A stretch of DNA of 29,817 bases from JACMLD01 sp039915085 (GCA_039915085.1 JBDSOC010000267.1:1-29817); one strand, 5' to 3'; positions 7,543 to 17,135 are shown, numbered from the stretch's first letter. Numbers and translations are program-made. Notes: generated by a model from the letters alone, not told the origin.

Positions 7543-10500
7543 TTGAAGACACAAAAGCAAATATTCCTATTACTATTCTGCATTATTACATTCCGGTTAG
7601 CTGCCCAGCAATACAATTTTGAATTTGTTGAAAACAAAGGCCAGTGGAACAGTGAAGTCAAATTTATGGGTGACGTGAACGGAGGTTCCTTTTTTTTACA
7701 GAAAAAAGGTTTTACAGTATTACTAAACAGCCAGGCGGATCTCAAAAAATTGCATCAGCTCAGCCATGGTGGAAATGCCGCTGTTAATAATGGCGGCAAT
7801 GGCGGTGGTGGTGTCTATGCAAACAACCGTAATGATAAGCCTTCTGCGTCAGGTAATCCAGGTCAGCCCGGAAATGAACCATTTTTTCTGCATGCCCATG
7901 CCTATAAAGTAAATTTTGAAGGAGCCAGTGATGATGTGCAGATAATCCCCGAGAAAGTACAGGAATCTTACAATAATTATTTTATTGGTAATGATCCATC
8001 TAATTGGGTAAGCGGGTGTAAAATTTATAAAGGGATTACATACCGAAACATGTACCCGGGTATAGATGTACGTTACTATTCAGAAAATGGCACTTTAAAA
8101 TATGATATAGTAGTTAACCCCGGCGCCAATACAGCCAATATTGTAATGAAATATGCCGGAGCAGATAAACTGACAATTAAAAATAACCAGCTTTATGTAA
8201 AAACTTCTGTTGGCGAGGTAAAAGAACTGGAGCCTTACAGTTACCAGTTTGATAAAGTAAATGGCAAAACAGAAATCAGTTGTAAATATGAAATAGTAAA
8301 TAATAATTCAGTCCGGTTTAAAATAAAATCATACTCCGCAAATCTTCCACTCATTATAGATCCTACTTTAATTTTTTCATCTTTTACAGGAAGCAGAACT
8401 GATAATTGGGGTTTTACCGCAACGCCGGGCCCTGATGGAAGTCTTTTTGGAGGAGGAATTGTTCAGGGAAACGGTTATCCTATAACGGCAGGCGCTGTTC
8501 AACCCAATCCTGGTGGATCAGTTTGGGATATTGGTTTAACAAGGTTCAACCCTGACGGATCGGCAAGAATGTACAGCACTTACCTGGGCGGTTCCGGCAA
8601 CGATTACCCGCTGAGTATGATTTCAGATCCACAGGGCAACCTCGTTTTAATGGGCCGTACTTATTCAACTAATTTCCCCGGAAAATTAGTTGGCATAGGG
8701 GGTGGCGGAGATTTAGCTGTTATAAAGTTAAGCGCTGATGGCAAATCTGTTATTGGTTCTATGCGTATGGGGGGGGCTGGTCTTGATGCTGCCAATATAG
8801 AAGATCAGCGTGGCAGTAGTAATTCCCCAAAAAGAACAAGAACATTGAGGTTTTATGGGGATGATTCAAGAGGAGAAGTAATTCTTGATGGGGGCGGCAA
8901 TATTTATGTGGCTACACAGACGCAATCAACAGATTTCCCACTCACAAATCCTTTTCAGTCAACACTTGCCGGCGCCCAGGATGGGGTTATTCTAAAAATT
9001 GATCCTACTTGTAACAATGTTATTTTCAGCACTTATATCGGTGGTAAAAGTGATGATGGGGTATTTGTAATGGATATCAGCCCTTCTACGGGCAATTTAT
9101 ATGTTGCAGGTGCTACTTCAAGTGCAGATTTTCCCGGTACAAAAACAGGCACCACCACTTTCCAGGGGGGGCTTACTGATGGGTTTATATCAGAACTTAA
9201 GAATGACGGAAGCGGTATTATTGCTACCACATTTTTGGGTACCAGTGGATATGATGCTATATACGGACTTAAGTTCGACAAACTGGGTTATCCTTATGTA
9301 ATGGGTATTACGGAAGGAGTATGGCCTGTAAAAAATGCTACTTACAGCAATGCTAATTCAAAACAATTTGTTGTTAAACTGCAGAAAGATTTATCAGCTA
9401 CTATTTATTCAACAGTGTTTGGCAGTGGGTCTGTACTTCCAAATATTTCTCCTGTTGCATTCCTGGTAGATCGTTGTGAGAATGTATATGTATCCGGGTG
9501 GGGGGGATCTCCTTTTCCCGGAGCTAACATTGATGAATTTGGGCAGGCGGGTACCAATGGTATGCCACTTAGCGGCAGTCCTTTGAAATCATTTACCGAT
9601 AATAAAGATTTTTATTTTATTGTAATACAGAAAAATGCAGCTTCATTGTTATATGGTAGTTTCTTCGGGCAGGGCGGCTCTGGTCCCAGTGGATTCGGTG
9701 AACACGTAGATGGAGGTACCAGCCGGTACGACCAGCAGGGAGTAATTTACCAGGCCATCTGTGCCAATTGTGAAGGGAATAGTTCCAATGGTGCGCCCAA
9801 TCCACCCTATCCTATTACGCCAAATGTAGTAGGACCTTTTAATGGTGCCGGTAACCAGGGATGTAACCTGGGGGTTGTAAAAATTGCATTTAATTTTGCA
9901 GGCGTAGCTGCGGGTGTAAGAGCCTATATTAATTCTGTTATTGATACTTCCGGATGTGCGCCGTTAACAGTAGAATTTAAAGATACCGTAAGAAATGCTG
10001 TTAGTTACGAATGGAATTTTGGAGATGGTACACCAACACTTGCAACAGCTGATTTTAATGTTTCTCATATTTATAATGCAATAGGCAGTTACAAGGTAAT
10101 GCTGGTAGGTATAGATTCTTCCACCTGTAATATCCGTGATACAGTATACGTAAACGTTAGAGTAAGAAACGATGAGGCTTTTCTTAACTTTACCGCGGCA
10201 AAACTCCAGCCCTGCCAGTCTTTGTCTTACCAGTTTACAAACACGTCCACTTTATCACCTACCGCCAAGCCGTTTACCAACCAGTCTTTTGTCTGGGATT
10301 TTGGAGATGGTACGCCAAGAGTAGTATCGGGAATAGCTTCCATTACTCATAGTTTTGCGGCGGCTGGTACCTATAAAGTAAGACTGGTTTTACCTGACAC
10401 CAATTATTGCAACTCGCCGGATTCATTACCGCTTACTTTGCGTGTATCGCCACTGGTAAAAGCACAATTTGAAACACCTCCGCTGGGTTGTATTCCATAT

Positions 10501-11223
10501 ACCGCAGTATTTAATAACACTACTCTTGCGGGTCAAAGCTTTTTCTGGGATTTTGGAGATGGAACCACCTCTACAGCTATCAATCCAACGCATCCGTATA
10601 CATTGGCAGGTACATATAATGTAAAACTGGTGGCTGTAGATACCTCTACCTGTAATAAGATCGACTCGGTTACAATGAGCATTACCATGGCTGGCAAGCC
10701 AACCGCGTCATTTACCTATTCGCCGCTTACACCACAGGAAAATATTCCATACACGCTTACCAATACTTCTTCTCCGGATGCTATACGGTTTAAATGGATT
10801 TTTGGTGATGGTGATTCTTTGCTTACACAAAGCAGGGCAAATATTGATCACCAATATAATACCAGCGGTACATTTAAGGCATTACTGATTGTTTACAATG
10901 CTGCAGGGTGTCCTGATACGGCGGGCGCCAGCCTTGTGGTAATAATAGTTCCCCGGCTGGATTTACCAAATGCGTTTACACCACTAACCAATGGCGTGAA
11001 TGGTATTATTTATGTAAGAGGGTTTGGCATTGGCAGAATGAAGTGGCGTATTTATAACAGGTTTGGTAACCTGGTTTTTGAAAGCAGCAGCCAAAGTGTT
11101 GGTTGGGATGGTAAATATAAAGGAGTAATACAGCCAATGGATGTATACGCCTATACACTGGAAGTAGAATTCACCGATGGCTCAAGGGCAACTAAAAAAG
11201 GTGATATTACGTTACTAAGATAG
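7543..11223 (+). CDS. Large secreted adhesin-like protein: SBBP-type propeller, four PKD domains, T9SS type B sorting domain
   Basis: A 1226-residue surface or secreted protein with a signal peptide (MKTQKQIFLLLFCIITFRLAAQ), translated from TTG. In order: an N-terminal DUF7948-like domain opening with FVENKGQWNSEVKFMGDV; a Gly/Asn-rich low-complexity insertion near residues 77-106; beta-propeller (SBBP-like) repeats of the YSTYLGGSGND...GNLVLMGRTYSTNFP kind at about 330-730; four PKD domains marked by W-x-FGDG at about 805, 890, 972 and 1052 onward; and a gliding-motility-type C-terminal domain (LDLPNAFTP...RIYNRFGNLVFES...WDGKYKG), the T9SS type B signal. Type B domains are generally retained or released with help from PorP/SprF-like proteins, and one follows directly. 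The role is probably adhesion or a surface matrix; no enzymatic motif is seen. Confidence 0.88.
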   Translation: MKTQKQIFLLLFCIITFRLAAQQYNFEFVENKGQWNSEVKFMGDVNGGSFFLQKKGFTVLLNSQADLKKLHQLSHGGNAAVNNGGNGGGGVYANNRNDKPSASGNPGQPGNEPFFLHAHAYKVNFEGASDDVQIIPEKVQESYNNYFIGNDPSNWVSGCKIYKGITYRNMYPGIDVRYYSENGTLKYDIVVNPGANTANIVMKYAGADKLTIKNNQLYVKTSVGEVKELEPYSYQFDKVNGKTEISCKYEIVNNNSVRFKIKSYSANLPLIIDPTLIFSSFTGSRTDNWGFTATPGPDGSLFGGGIVQGNGYPITAGAVQPNPGGSVWDIGLTRFNPDGSARMYSTYLGGSGNDYPLSMISDPQGNLVLMGRTYSTNFPGKLVGIGGGGDLAVIKLSADGKSVIGSMRMGGAGLDAANIEDQRGSSNSPKRTRTLRFYGDDSRGEVILDGGGNIYVATQTQSTDFPLTNPFQSTLAGAQDGVILKIDPTCNNVIFSTYIGGKSDDGVFVMDISPSTGNLYVAGATSSADFPGTKTGTTTFQGGLTDGFISELKNDGSGIIATTFLGTSGYDAIYGLKFDKLGYPYVMGITEGVWPVKNATYSNANSKQFVVKLQKDLSATIYSTVFGSGSVLPNISPVAFLVDRCENVYVSGWGGSPFPGANIDEFGQAGTNGMPLSGSPLKSFTDNKDFYFIVIQKNAASLLYGSFFGQGGSGPSGFGEHVDGGTSRYDQQGVIYQAICANCEGNSSNGAPNPPYPITPNVVGPFNGAGNQGCNLGVVKIAFNFAGVAAGVRAYINSVIDTSGCAPLTVEFKDTVRNAVSYEWNFGDGTPTLATADFNVSHIYNAIGSYKVMLVGIDSSTCNIRDTVYVNVRVRNDEAFLNFTAAKLQPCQSLSYQFTNTSTLSPTAKPFTNQSFVWDFGDGTPRVVSGIASITHSFAAAGTYKVRLVLPDTNYCNSPDSLPLTLRVSPLVKAQFETPPLGCIPYTAVFNNTTLAGQSFFWDFGDGTTSTAINPTHPYTLAGTYNVKLVAVDTSTCNKIDSVTMSITMAGKPTASFTYSPLTPQENIPYTLTNTSSPDAIRFKWIFGDGDSLLTQSRANIDHQYNTSGTFKALLIVYNAAGCPDTAGASLVVIIVPRLDLPNAFTPLTNGVNGIIYVRGFGIGRMKWRIYNRFGNLVFESSSQSVGWDGKYKGVIQPMDVYAYTLEVEFTDGSRATKKGDITLLR

Positions 11224-11286
11224 CAGGGCATAAACAATTGGTAATTGGAAACGTTAAGATAATTTTTGAAACATAAAGATTAAACA

Positions 11287-12435
11287 ATGCGTGAGAACAG
11301 AAACCTGCAGATGATTATTGTTTCTTTGTTACAAGCTTGTAATCCAGTACTGGCGGTACAATCGCAATCCCGCAATGGCAGGACTACGCACAGAGCACCT
11401 GCATGGTGCAACAAAATTGTTTTTACCTGTATAATGTCTTTTTCTTCTTTTTTATCGTTTGCCCAGGATTTGCATTTTTCGCAATTTTTCAATTCTCCTT
11501 TAACCACCAACCCCGCCAATACAGGCTTTATTCCGGATGCAGATTACAGAATAGGCGCCAACTACCGCAGCCAGTGGGTAAGCGTGCTGGGTGCGCCTTA
11601 CAAAACAATGAGTATTTGGGGCGATGCACAGGTTTTCCGTGACCGTTTTGATAATGGATGGCTGGGCGTAGGGGGTGTAATTTTAAGAGATGTGGCAGGT
11701 AGTGGTAACCTGACTTCAACCAAAGTATATGGTTCACTTGCCTATCACCAGCAGATTGGTCTTGGTAGTCTTGTAACAGCAGGCTTTAATGTTGGCTGGG
11801 CCAATAAACGTGTGGACCCCACGCAGTTAAAATTTCCTGATCAGTTTAATAAAGCCACCGGCTTTTTTGATGCAGGGGTACCGTCATCAGTATCATTTAC
11901 CAGTACAGCCATTAATTATCTTGATGTGCAGGCCGGATTGAATTATGCTTATTTTCCTTCTGATAAAATATACGTTAATGGTGGCTTTTCTGTTCATCAT
12001 TTAAACCGCCCAAAAGAAAGTTTTTTTGATAATACTACGGGATACGATAATCGTCTTGCCCCCCGTTACATTGGTTTTGCAAATGGAAGTTTTAAAGTGA
12101 GCGATATGGTCATTGTAAACCCCATGGTTTATTATACCACCCAGGCAAAAGCCAGCGAAATGGTAGGTGGTTTAAATGCCAGTTATAACCTTAGCGGAGA
12201 TGGCGAAATACAATTATCAGGCGGCCTTTATTACCGCGTGGGAGACGCATTTATTCCTATGCTTGGTTTTCAATGGAAAATGTTGCGCATAACTTTTACG
12301 TATGATGTTACTACTTCAACCCTTAGTAATTACAATAATGCAAGAGGCGCTATTGAATTCTCTGTTATAAACCAGGGATTCTATGGCCAGGGTGGTACCA
12401 ACAGGCAATCCTGGTGTCCAACGTTTAAGAATTAA
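11287..12435 (+). CDS. PorP/SprF family type IX secretion outer-membrane protein
   Basis: An outer-membrane beta-barrel of the PorP/SprF family. The mature start QDLHFSQFFNSPLTTNPANTGF, followed by YRIGANYRSQW and GDAQVFRDRF, is diagnostic, as is placement directly after a T9SS type B substrate. The family helps attach or export such substrates. The apparent signal peptide is the hydrophobic NKIVFTCIMSFSSFLSFAQ around residues 42-60. It is preceded by about 40 residues of unusual sequence (CNPVLAVQSQSRNGRTTHRAPAW), so the total of 382 residues exceeds what I would expect. ATG 11287 is kept because the only other in-frame ATGs are Met9, which barely shortens the extension, and Met50, which lies inside the hydrophobic core. 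The stop overlaps the convergent recJ stop by four bases. Confidence 0.87.
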   Translation: MRENRNLQMIIVSLLQACNPVLAVQSQSRNGRTTHRAPAWCNKIVFTCIMSFSSFLSFAQDLHFSQFFNSPLTTNPANTGFIPDADYRIGANYRSQWVSVLGAPYKTMSIWGDAQVFRDRFDNGWLGVGGVILRDVAGSGNLTSTKVYGSLAYHQQIGLGSLVTAGFNVGWANKRVDPTQLKFPDQFNKATGFFDAGVPSSVSFTSTAINYLDVQAGLNYAYFPSDKIYVNGGFSVHHLNRPKESFFDNTTGYDNRLAPRYIGFANGSFKVSDMVIVNPMVYYTTQAKASEMVGGLNASYNLSGDGEIQLSGGLYYRVGDAFIPMLGFQWKMLRITFTYDVTTSTLSNYNNARGAIEFSVINQGFYGQGGTNRQSWCPTFKN

Positions 12436-14141
12436 TTTTCTGAAAGCATACAATCAATCACTTTAAGCTGCAAAGTTTTATTACCATTCCATTCATTTTC
12501 ATCAAGGGTAAAAACTACATCCAGCGGGCGTTTTGATTGCAGCAGGTGAAACTTATCTGCCATACCAAAGCCTATACCACTAAAAACAATATTATTTTGC
12601 TGCAATGAAAACTTCACATGTTCTTCTTTTACAATTTTCGACCATCCATTATCACTTACTTTACGAACTATGAAAACCGGCCGCATATTTTCCGGGCCAA
12701 AAGGTTCCATTTGTGTAATAATATTATAAAGCGCCTGGTTAAGATCTGTAAAGCTTAGTTCTGCATCTATTATAATTTCCGGGATCAGTAAATGAGCAGC
12801 TATAGTAGCTGAAATTACTTCTTCAAATTTCTGGCTGAAAGGCGCCACCTGTTCTGGCAGCATTGTCATACCCGCTGCTGCAAAATGGCCGCCATAGCCC
12901 AGCAAATGTTCACGGCAGGCATAAATAGCTTCATATAAATTAAAGCCGGCAACGCTCCTGGCACTGCCAGCCACCAGTTCACCACTTTTTGTAAGTACCA
13001 CCGTGGGCCGGTAATACGTTTCAATTAATCTTGACGCTACAATACCCACAACGCCTTTGTGCCAGTGGGGTTGAAATACTACGGTAGATTTTCTGTTTAC
13101 AAGAACGGTATCCTGCTCTATTAACGCAAGCGCTTCTGCTGTTATGTTGCTGTCGGCTTCTTTACGGTTGGTATTATCACTGTGGAGCATTTCTGCATAT
13201 TCAAAAGCTTTGTTGTAATCTTTTTCAATGAACATCTCAACGGCTTTTTTTGCGTCGTCCATTCTGCCTGCTGCATTTACCCTGGGTGCTATAACAAATA
13301 CCAGGTTGGTTATATGCATGGTTAATTTTTTCATTCCCCCCAGTTCAATTAATGCTTTTATACCATTACAGGGATTTTCATTTACTCTTTTTATTCCATA
13401 GAAAGCAAGTACCCGGTTTTCGCCCGTCATGGGTACTATATCGGCAGCAATAGCGGTAGCTACCAAATCCAGGTAACAGTAATAATCTTCTTCAGGTACC
13501 TGCAATTCCTGTGCAAGTGCTGTAATCAATTTGAAACCCACACCACAACCGCATAATTCTTTGTAAGGATATCCGCAATCTTTTTGTTTTGGGTTGAGGA
13601 TGGCAACAGCAGGTGGTAATTCTTCTTCTGGTAAATGGTGGTCACAAACAATAAAATCTATACCAATATTTTTTGCATATTGAATGAGCTCAACAGATTT
13701 TATTCCGCAATCCAGTGAAATAATCAGTGTAAAATTATTTTCTTTTGCATGGTCAATGCCCATTTTTGAAATCCCGTATCCTTCCCTGTAGCGGTGAGGT
13801 ATATAAAACGCTACCAATGATGGCGAATAAATTTTTTGTAAAAACTGGTACATGCTGGCTACTGCGGTGGTACCATCTACATCATAATCGCCAAATACCA
13901 ATATCTTTTCTTTTTTGCTGATTGCATCAAAGATCCTGTTGCAGGCCTTCCGCATGTCTTTCATCAGCCAGGGATCGTGCAACTGTTCAAGTTGAGGCCT
14001 GAAATAATTTTTCGCTTTTTCAAAAGTTTCGATGCCTCTTTGTACAAGTATTTTGCAAATAACAGGACTTACTTTAAGTGATTGCTGTAATTCGTTTACT
14101 TCTTTATCAGGGGCGGTTAATATTTTCCACCTTTTTTGCAT
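12432..14141 (-). CDS. recJ: Single-stranded-DNA-specific exonuclease RecJ
   Basis: A 569-residue 5'-3' ssDNA exonuclease of the DHH/DHHA1 family, used in recombination and mismatch repair. Visible motifs are FGDYDVDGTTA (D85, D87, D89), the motif II aspartate in SLDCGIKS (D144), DHH in VCDHHLP (167-169), APRVNAAGRMDDA, HWHKGVVGIVASRL and the DHHA1 GGH signature in GYGGHFAAAGM. The length and full motif set indicate an intact enzyme. It starts at ATG 14141, 33 bp downstream of the polyprenyl synthase gene on the same strand. That spacer consists of repeated ATAAGG/TTGATAAGG words. Its convergent stop overlaps the PorP/SprF gene by four bases. Confidence 0.95.
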   Translation of the reverse strand: MQKRWKILTAPDKEVNELQQSLKVSPVICKILVQRGIETFEKAKNYFRPQLEQLHDPWLMKDMRKACNRIFDAISKKEKILVFGDYDVDGTTAVASMYQFLQKIYSPSLVAFYIPHRYREGYGISKMGIDHAKENNFTLIISLDCGIKSVELIQYAKNIGIDFIVCDHHLPEEELPPAVAILNPKQKDCGYPYKELCGCGVGFKLITALAQELQVPEEDYYCYLDLVATAIAADIVPMTGENRVLAFYGIKRVNENPCNGIKALIELGGMKKLTMHITNLVFVIAPRVNAAGRMDDAKKAVEMFIEKDYNKAFEYAEMLHSDNTNRKEADSNITAEALALIEQDTVLVNRKSTVVFQPHWHKGVVGIVASRLIETYYRPTVVLTKSGELVAGSARSVAGFNLYEAIYACREHLLGYGGHFAAAGMTMLPEQVAPFSQKFEEVISATIAAHLLIPEIIIDAELSFTDLNQALYNIITQMEPFGPENMRPVFIVRKVSDNGWSKIVKEEHVKFSLQQNNIVFSGIGFGMADKFHLLQSKRPLDVVFTLDENEWNGNKTLQLKVIDCMLSEN

Positions 14142-14174
14142 AAGGATAAGGTTGATAAGGTTTATAAGGTTGTA

Positions 14175-15137
14175 TTAATATTTCCGGTCTGTTGTATATC
14201 TCACCAGTTCTTCCAATGATTGCCGCACATCCGAGTCATTAAATTCATACAGCAACTGCAAAGCTTTATCACGGTATTCTTCCATTCTTTGCTGGCTATA
14301 CGCAATACCCCCGCTTTTTTTTACCACTTCAATAACCTCATTCACTTTTTCTTTTCTCCGGTTTTCATTTTTGATGATGTAAATAAGATCTTTTTTCTGC
14401 CTGGCGCTGCAATTATTAAGTGTATAGATAAGTGGCAGGGTCAGTTTTTTTTCCCTGATATCATTTCCGGTAGGTTTTCCTATGTCTTCGTTTCCATAAT
14501 CAAAAAGATCATCTTTGATCTGAAAAGCAACGCCCACCCATTCTCCAAACTGTTTCATTTTTGCTGTTGCCAGTTGGTCCCCTGAAGCGGAATAAGCACC
14601 GGCTGCGCAGGAGGATGCAAGTAAAGAAGCGGTTTTATTTTTAATAATTTCAAAGTAGGTGTCTTCCTGCAGGTTAAGGTTTCTGGCTTTTTCGATTTGT
14701 AAAAGCTCGCCTTCACTCATTTGTTTCACCGCGTGGGAAAGAATCTTTAACACTTCAAAATCATCATTATCAAGGGATAGTAGAAGGCCTTTTGATAGCA
14801 GGTAGTCGCCTACCAAAACCGCTATTTTATTTTTCCAGAGGGCGTTAATGGAAAAAAAACCACGGCGCTCGTATGATTCGTCTACCACGTCATCATGTAC
14901 AAGCGTGGCTGTATGTAACAATTCTACCAGGGATGCCGCCCTGTAGGTTTTATCATTGATTTGCCCTGTAAGTTTTGCAGACAAAAGTACAAACATGGGT
15001 CTGAGCTGCTTGCCCTTGCGCTTTACAATGTACCGCATTATGGTGTCCAGCAGGGAAACATGGCTTTTAACTGACTCTTTGAAGACTTTTTCAAAGATTT
15101 CTAACTCCTTGGCTATAACGGGTGGGGGAAGTTTCAT
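14175..15137 (-). CDS. Polyprenyl (trans-isoprenyl) diphosphate synthase
   Basis: A 320-residue all-helical prenyl chain-elongating enzyme. It has both Asp-rich motifs, DDVVD (residues 82-86) and DDLFD (209-213), plus KGKQLRP for diphosphate binding and the K-T pair in IIKNKTASLL. The residues before the first Asp-rich motif (VELLHTATLVHDDVVDE) are small or Ala/Thr rather than bulky aromatic. That fits a long-chain synthase, as needed for a menaquinone side chain, though the exact chain length cannot be read. It works in the cytoplasm, condensing IPP onto an allylic primer. It is followed closely by recJ, probably on one transcript. A TAGTTTTG box lies about 80 bp upstream. Confidence 0.9.
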   Translation of the reverse strand: MKLPPPVIAKELEIFEKVFKESVKSHVSLLDTIMRYIVKRKGKQLRPMFVLLSAKLTGQINDKTYRAASLVELLHTATLVHDDVVDESYERRGFFSINALWKNKIAVLVGDYLLSKGLLLSLDNDDFEVLKILSHAVKQMSEGELLQIEKARNLNLQEDTYFEIIKNKTASLLASSCAAGAYSASGDQLATAKMKQFGEWVGVAFQIKDDLFDYGNEDIGKPTGNDIREKKLTLPLIYTLNNCSARQKKDLIYIIKNENRRKEKVNEVIEVVKKSGGIAYSQQRMEEYRDKALQLLYEFNDSDVRQSLEELVRYTTDRKY

Positions 15138-15216
15138 TTTACGTAATGAACCGGTAAATTACAATATTCGGGTTTTAAAAACAGATTGTGCAACATATTT
15201 GGCCTTTAGGTTGTCT

Positions 15217-15224
15217 CAAAACTA
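15217..15224 (-). promoter_or_regulatory. Putative -7 promoter box of the polyprenyl synthase-recJ unit
   Basis: The minus strand reads TAGTTTTGAGAC, an exact TAnnTTTG box about 80 bp upstream of the ATG at 15137. No clear TTTG element is found at the right distance, so confidence is limited. It lies back to back with the omp promoter at 15266-15296. Confidence 0.35.
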
Positions 15225-15265
15225 TGAAATGCAACAACATGTACATTGTTCATTTCCGAAAAAAA

Positions 15266-15296
15266 TTTGGTATATTTTAACTAAATGATATTTTTG
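15266..15296 (+). promoter_or_regulatory. Strong Bacteroidota-type promoter of the OmpA-like gene
   Basis: TTTG (15266-15269), a 19-bp spacer and TATTTTTG (15289-15296) match both consensus elements with the preferred spacing. The leader would be about 40 nt before the ATG at 15346. This is the best promoter in the window and fits an abundant outer-membrane protein. Confidence 0.7.
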
Positions 15297-15345
15297 CACC
15301 AGCAATGGTATTTGTATTCGTATTAAATCTTCATAAAAAATAGTT

Positions 15346-17013
15346 ATGGCAAGCAAAAAGAATGTTTTTTTATCGGGCATAATATGCCTCTTTGCGTCGG
15401 CTTCGTTTGCGCAGGTGCAAACAGGTTATGATGTCAAGGATTCTTCTCTGATACCCGCCTCGAGACAGCCCCAGCACAATGAGTTTTTGAATAATGCTTA
15501 TCCTTTTCCGGCAAAGCCGCGTAACCAGTGGGAAATAGGTATTAAAGGTGGAATTTCAAGTGTAGCTGGTGATGTACGTTCCGTGTTCCCAACAGGCGGT
15601 TTCGGTGTCCATGTTCGTAAAGCGCTTGGTTATGTATTTTCTCTTCGTGCTGAATATACCTGGAACCGCGCCAGGGGATTGAATTTTAGTGCTGCTTCAG
15701 GTTATACAAGAAACCCTGCGTGGGTAAGCAATGGCTATAATGCAGCTACTGATAAAGTTTTTTACAATTATAAAACAACTATACAAGATCTTAGCATTCA
15801 GGGAGTTGTAACTTTAAACAACGTAAGGTTTCATAAAGCTAAGACAGGATTCAATTTGTATGCGTTTGGAGGTATTGGAGGTTCTATTTATGATACCTGG
15901 ATTAATGCTCTTAATGGAGCCACCCCTTATAAGGCTTTATTTAACGGTACCGCTTCTGGTACTTATTCTAACCGTAAAGACGTTAAAAAAATATTAAAAG
16001 CAGGTATGGACAAGTCTTACGAGACCCATGCTGAGATTGATCCACTGCAACCTAAATTATTTGGTAAGTCATTCAAGCCTTCTTTCCAGATAGGTGTGGG
16101 TATGGCATTCAAGCTTTCCAATAAATTTAACCTGGCTATAGAAGAAAGGTTTACAGCAGTTAAAACAGATTTACTGGATGGTCAGCAATGGCAGGAAAAT
16201 ACTTTTATTCAAGGTGCGAATGTTGCTCCAAATGTACCTGCTCAGACCAGGGATTTTGATTCTTACAATTTCTTTTCAATTGGCCTGAATTATAATTTAG
16301 GTAAAAAAGCTGTTGAACCATTATGGTGGGCTAATCCCCTGGATTATGCATATAATGAAATTAACGCTCCCCGCCACATGAAGCTTCCCAAACCAATATT
16401 GGACGATGCTGACGGTGACGGTGTAACAGACCAGTTTGATCATGAGCCTAATACGCCTGCAGGCGCACCAGTTGACTCTCATGGTGTTAGCAAAGACACA
16501 GATGGCGATGGTGTTCCGGATATAAAAGACAAGGAGTTAATTACTCCAACGCAGTGCCAGCCAGTAGATGCTGATGGTGTAGGTAAATGTCCTCCTCCGG
16601 CTTGTTGCGCAGAAATGAGTGCTAAAATGGATAGCATGCTGGTAAGAGGTCGTGGTTGCGGAATTGGTGATTTACCAAGTGTTTCATTTACAGGCCGTAC
16701 TGTAACTTTAAGCAAAGACGCACAAGCTGTTTTAGCAAGTGTGGCAGAAAAAATGCGCAATAACGCTAATTGTAAAGTAGCTGTTAGCGGATATGGCGAA
16801 AGCAGCAAAGCCGCTCAGCAATTAAGTTGGGATAGGGTAAATGCTGTAATTAAGTACCTTGTAGAAAAAGAGGGTATTAGCGAAGACCGCTTTATCTTTA
16901 AATTCGGCCTGGGTGAAGGTGACAGCAATACCATTGATCTTAAGGACGGTACAAATGAAGAAGGTCCAAACACTGTTCCTGCTCCACATCCGAACCTGAG
17001 AAAGAAAAAATAA
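15346..17013 (+). CDS. OmpA family outer-membrane protein with type 3 Ca-binding repeats
   Basis: A 555-residue envelope protein. It has a signal peptide (MASKKNVFLSGIICLFASASFAQ), an N-terminal beta-barrel-like region (about 50-325, opening WEIGIKGGISSVAGDV), thrombospondin type 3-like Asp-rich repeats (DDADGDGVTDQFDHEPNTP and DTDGDGVPDIKD, about 350-400) and a C-terminal OmpA-like domain (about 440-525). The C-terminal domain normally binds peptidoglycan. Here the segment equivalent to the 'GYTD' loop reads SGYGESSKAA, so the ligand-binding Asp seems replaced, while the later Arg (LSWDRVNAVIKYL) is kept. The gene is monocistronic, between a near-consensus promoter and a strong terminator, so it is probably highly expressed. 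The domain call is good; peptidoglycan binding is uncertain. Confidence 0.88.
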   Translation: MASKKNVFLSGIICLFASASFAQVQTGYDVKDSSLIPASRQPQHNEFLNNAYPFPAKPRNQWEIGIKGGISSVAGDVRSVFPTGGFGVHVRKALGYVFSLRAEYTWNRARGLNFSAASGYTRNPAWVSNGYNAATDKVFYNYKTTIQDLSIQGVVTLNNVRFHKAKTGFNLYAFGGIGGSIYDTWINALNGATPYKALFNGTASGTYSNRKDVKKILKAGMDKSYETHAEIDPLQPKLFGKSFKPSFQIGVGMAFKLSNKFNLAIEERFTAVKTDLLDGQQWQENTFIQGANVAPNVPAQTRDFDSYNFFSIGLNYNLGKKAVEPLWWANPLDYAYNEINAPRHMKLPKPILDDADGDGVTDQFDHEPNTPAGAPVDSHGVSKDTDGDGVPDIKDKELITPTQCQPVDADGVGKCPPPACCAEMSAKMDSMLVRGRGCGIGDLPSVSFTGRTVTLSKDAQAVLASVAEKMRNNANCKVAVSGYGESSKAAQQLSWDRVNAVIKYLVEKEGISEDRFIFKFGLGEGDSNTIDLKDGTNEEGPNTVPAPHPNLRKKK

Positions 17014-17035
17014 TACAATCTTGCTCAATAACTGT

Positions 17036-17062
17036 AAAAACCCTCCCTTCCGGAGGGTTTTT
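17036..17062 (+). terminator. Rho-independent terminator after the OmpA-like gene
   Basis: A perfect 11-bp stem AAAAACCCTCC / GGAGGGTTTTT closes a 5-nt loop (CTTCC) 23 bp after the stop and ends in a T run. It is strong on the plus strand. Confidence 0.85.
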
Positions 17063-17127
17063 ATATTATCCTTAACTACAGGCTTTTGGAATGATGATTT
17101 TTTCCTTTCATTTTTGCCCAAAACAAT

Positions 17128-17135
17128 TAACTTTG
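17128..17135 (+). promoter_or_regulatory. Putative -7 promoter box of bamD
   Basis: TAACTTTG matches TAnnTTTG exactly and ends only 9 bp before the chosen ATG at 17145. Transcription would then begin almost at the start codon, giving a leaderless or nearly leaderless mRNA. The -33 region is only T-rich (TTTC). Confidence 0.4.

Noticed and set aside
11403..11642. 79-codon open frame with a signal-peptide-like start (MVQQNCFYLYNVFFFFFIV)
   Set aside because: It overlaps the PorP/SprF reading frame; beyond the hydrophobic start the product is basic and without family features, while the PorP frame stays conserved through the same bases.
14220..14585. 121-codon open frame on the plus strand
   Set aside because: Antisense to the polyprenyl synthase gene; the product is a Phe/Ile-rich shadow with no recognisable domain.
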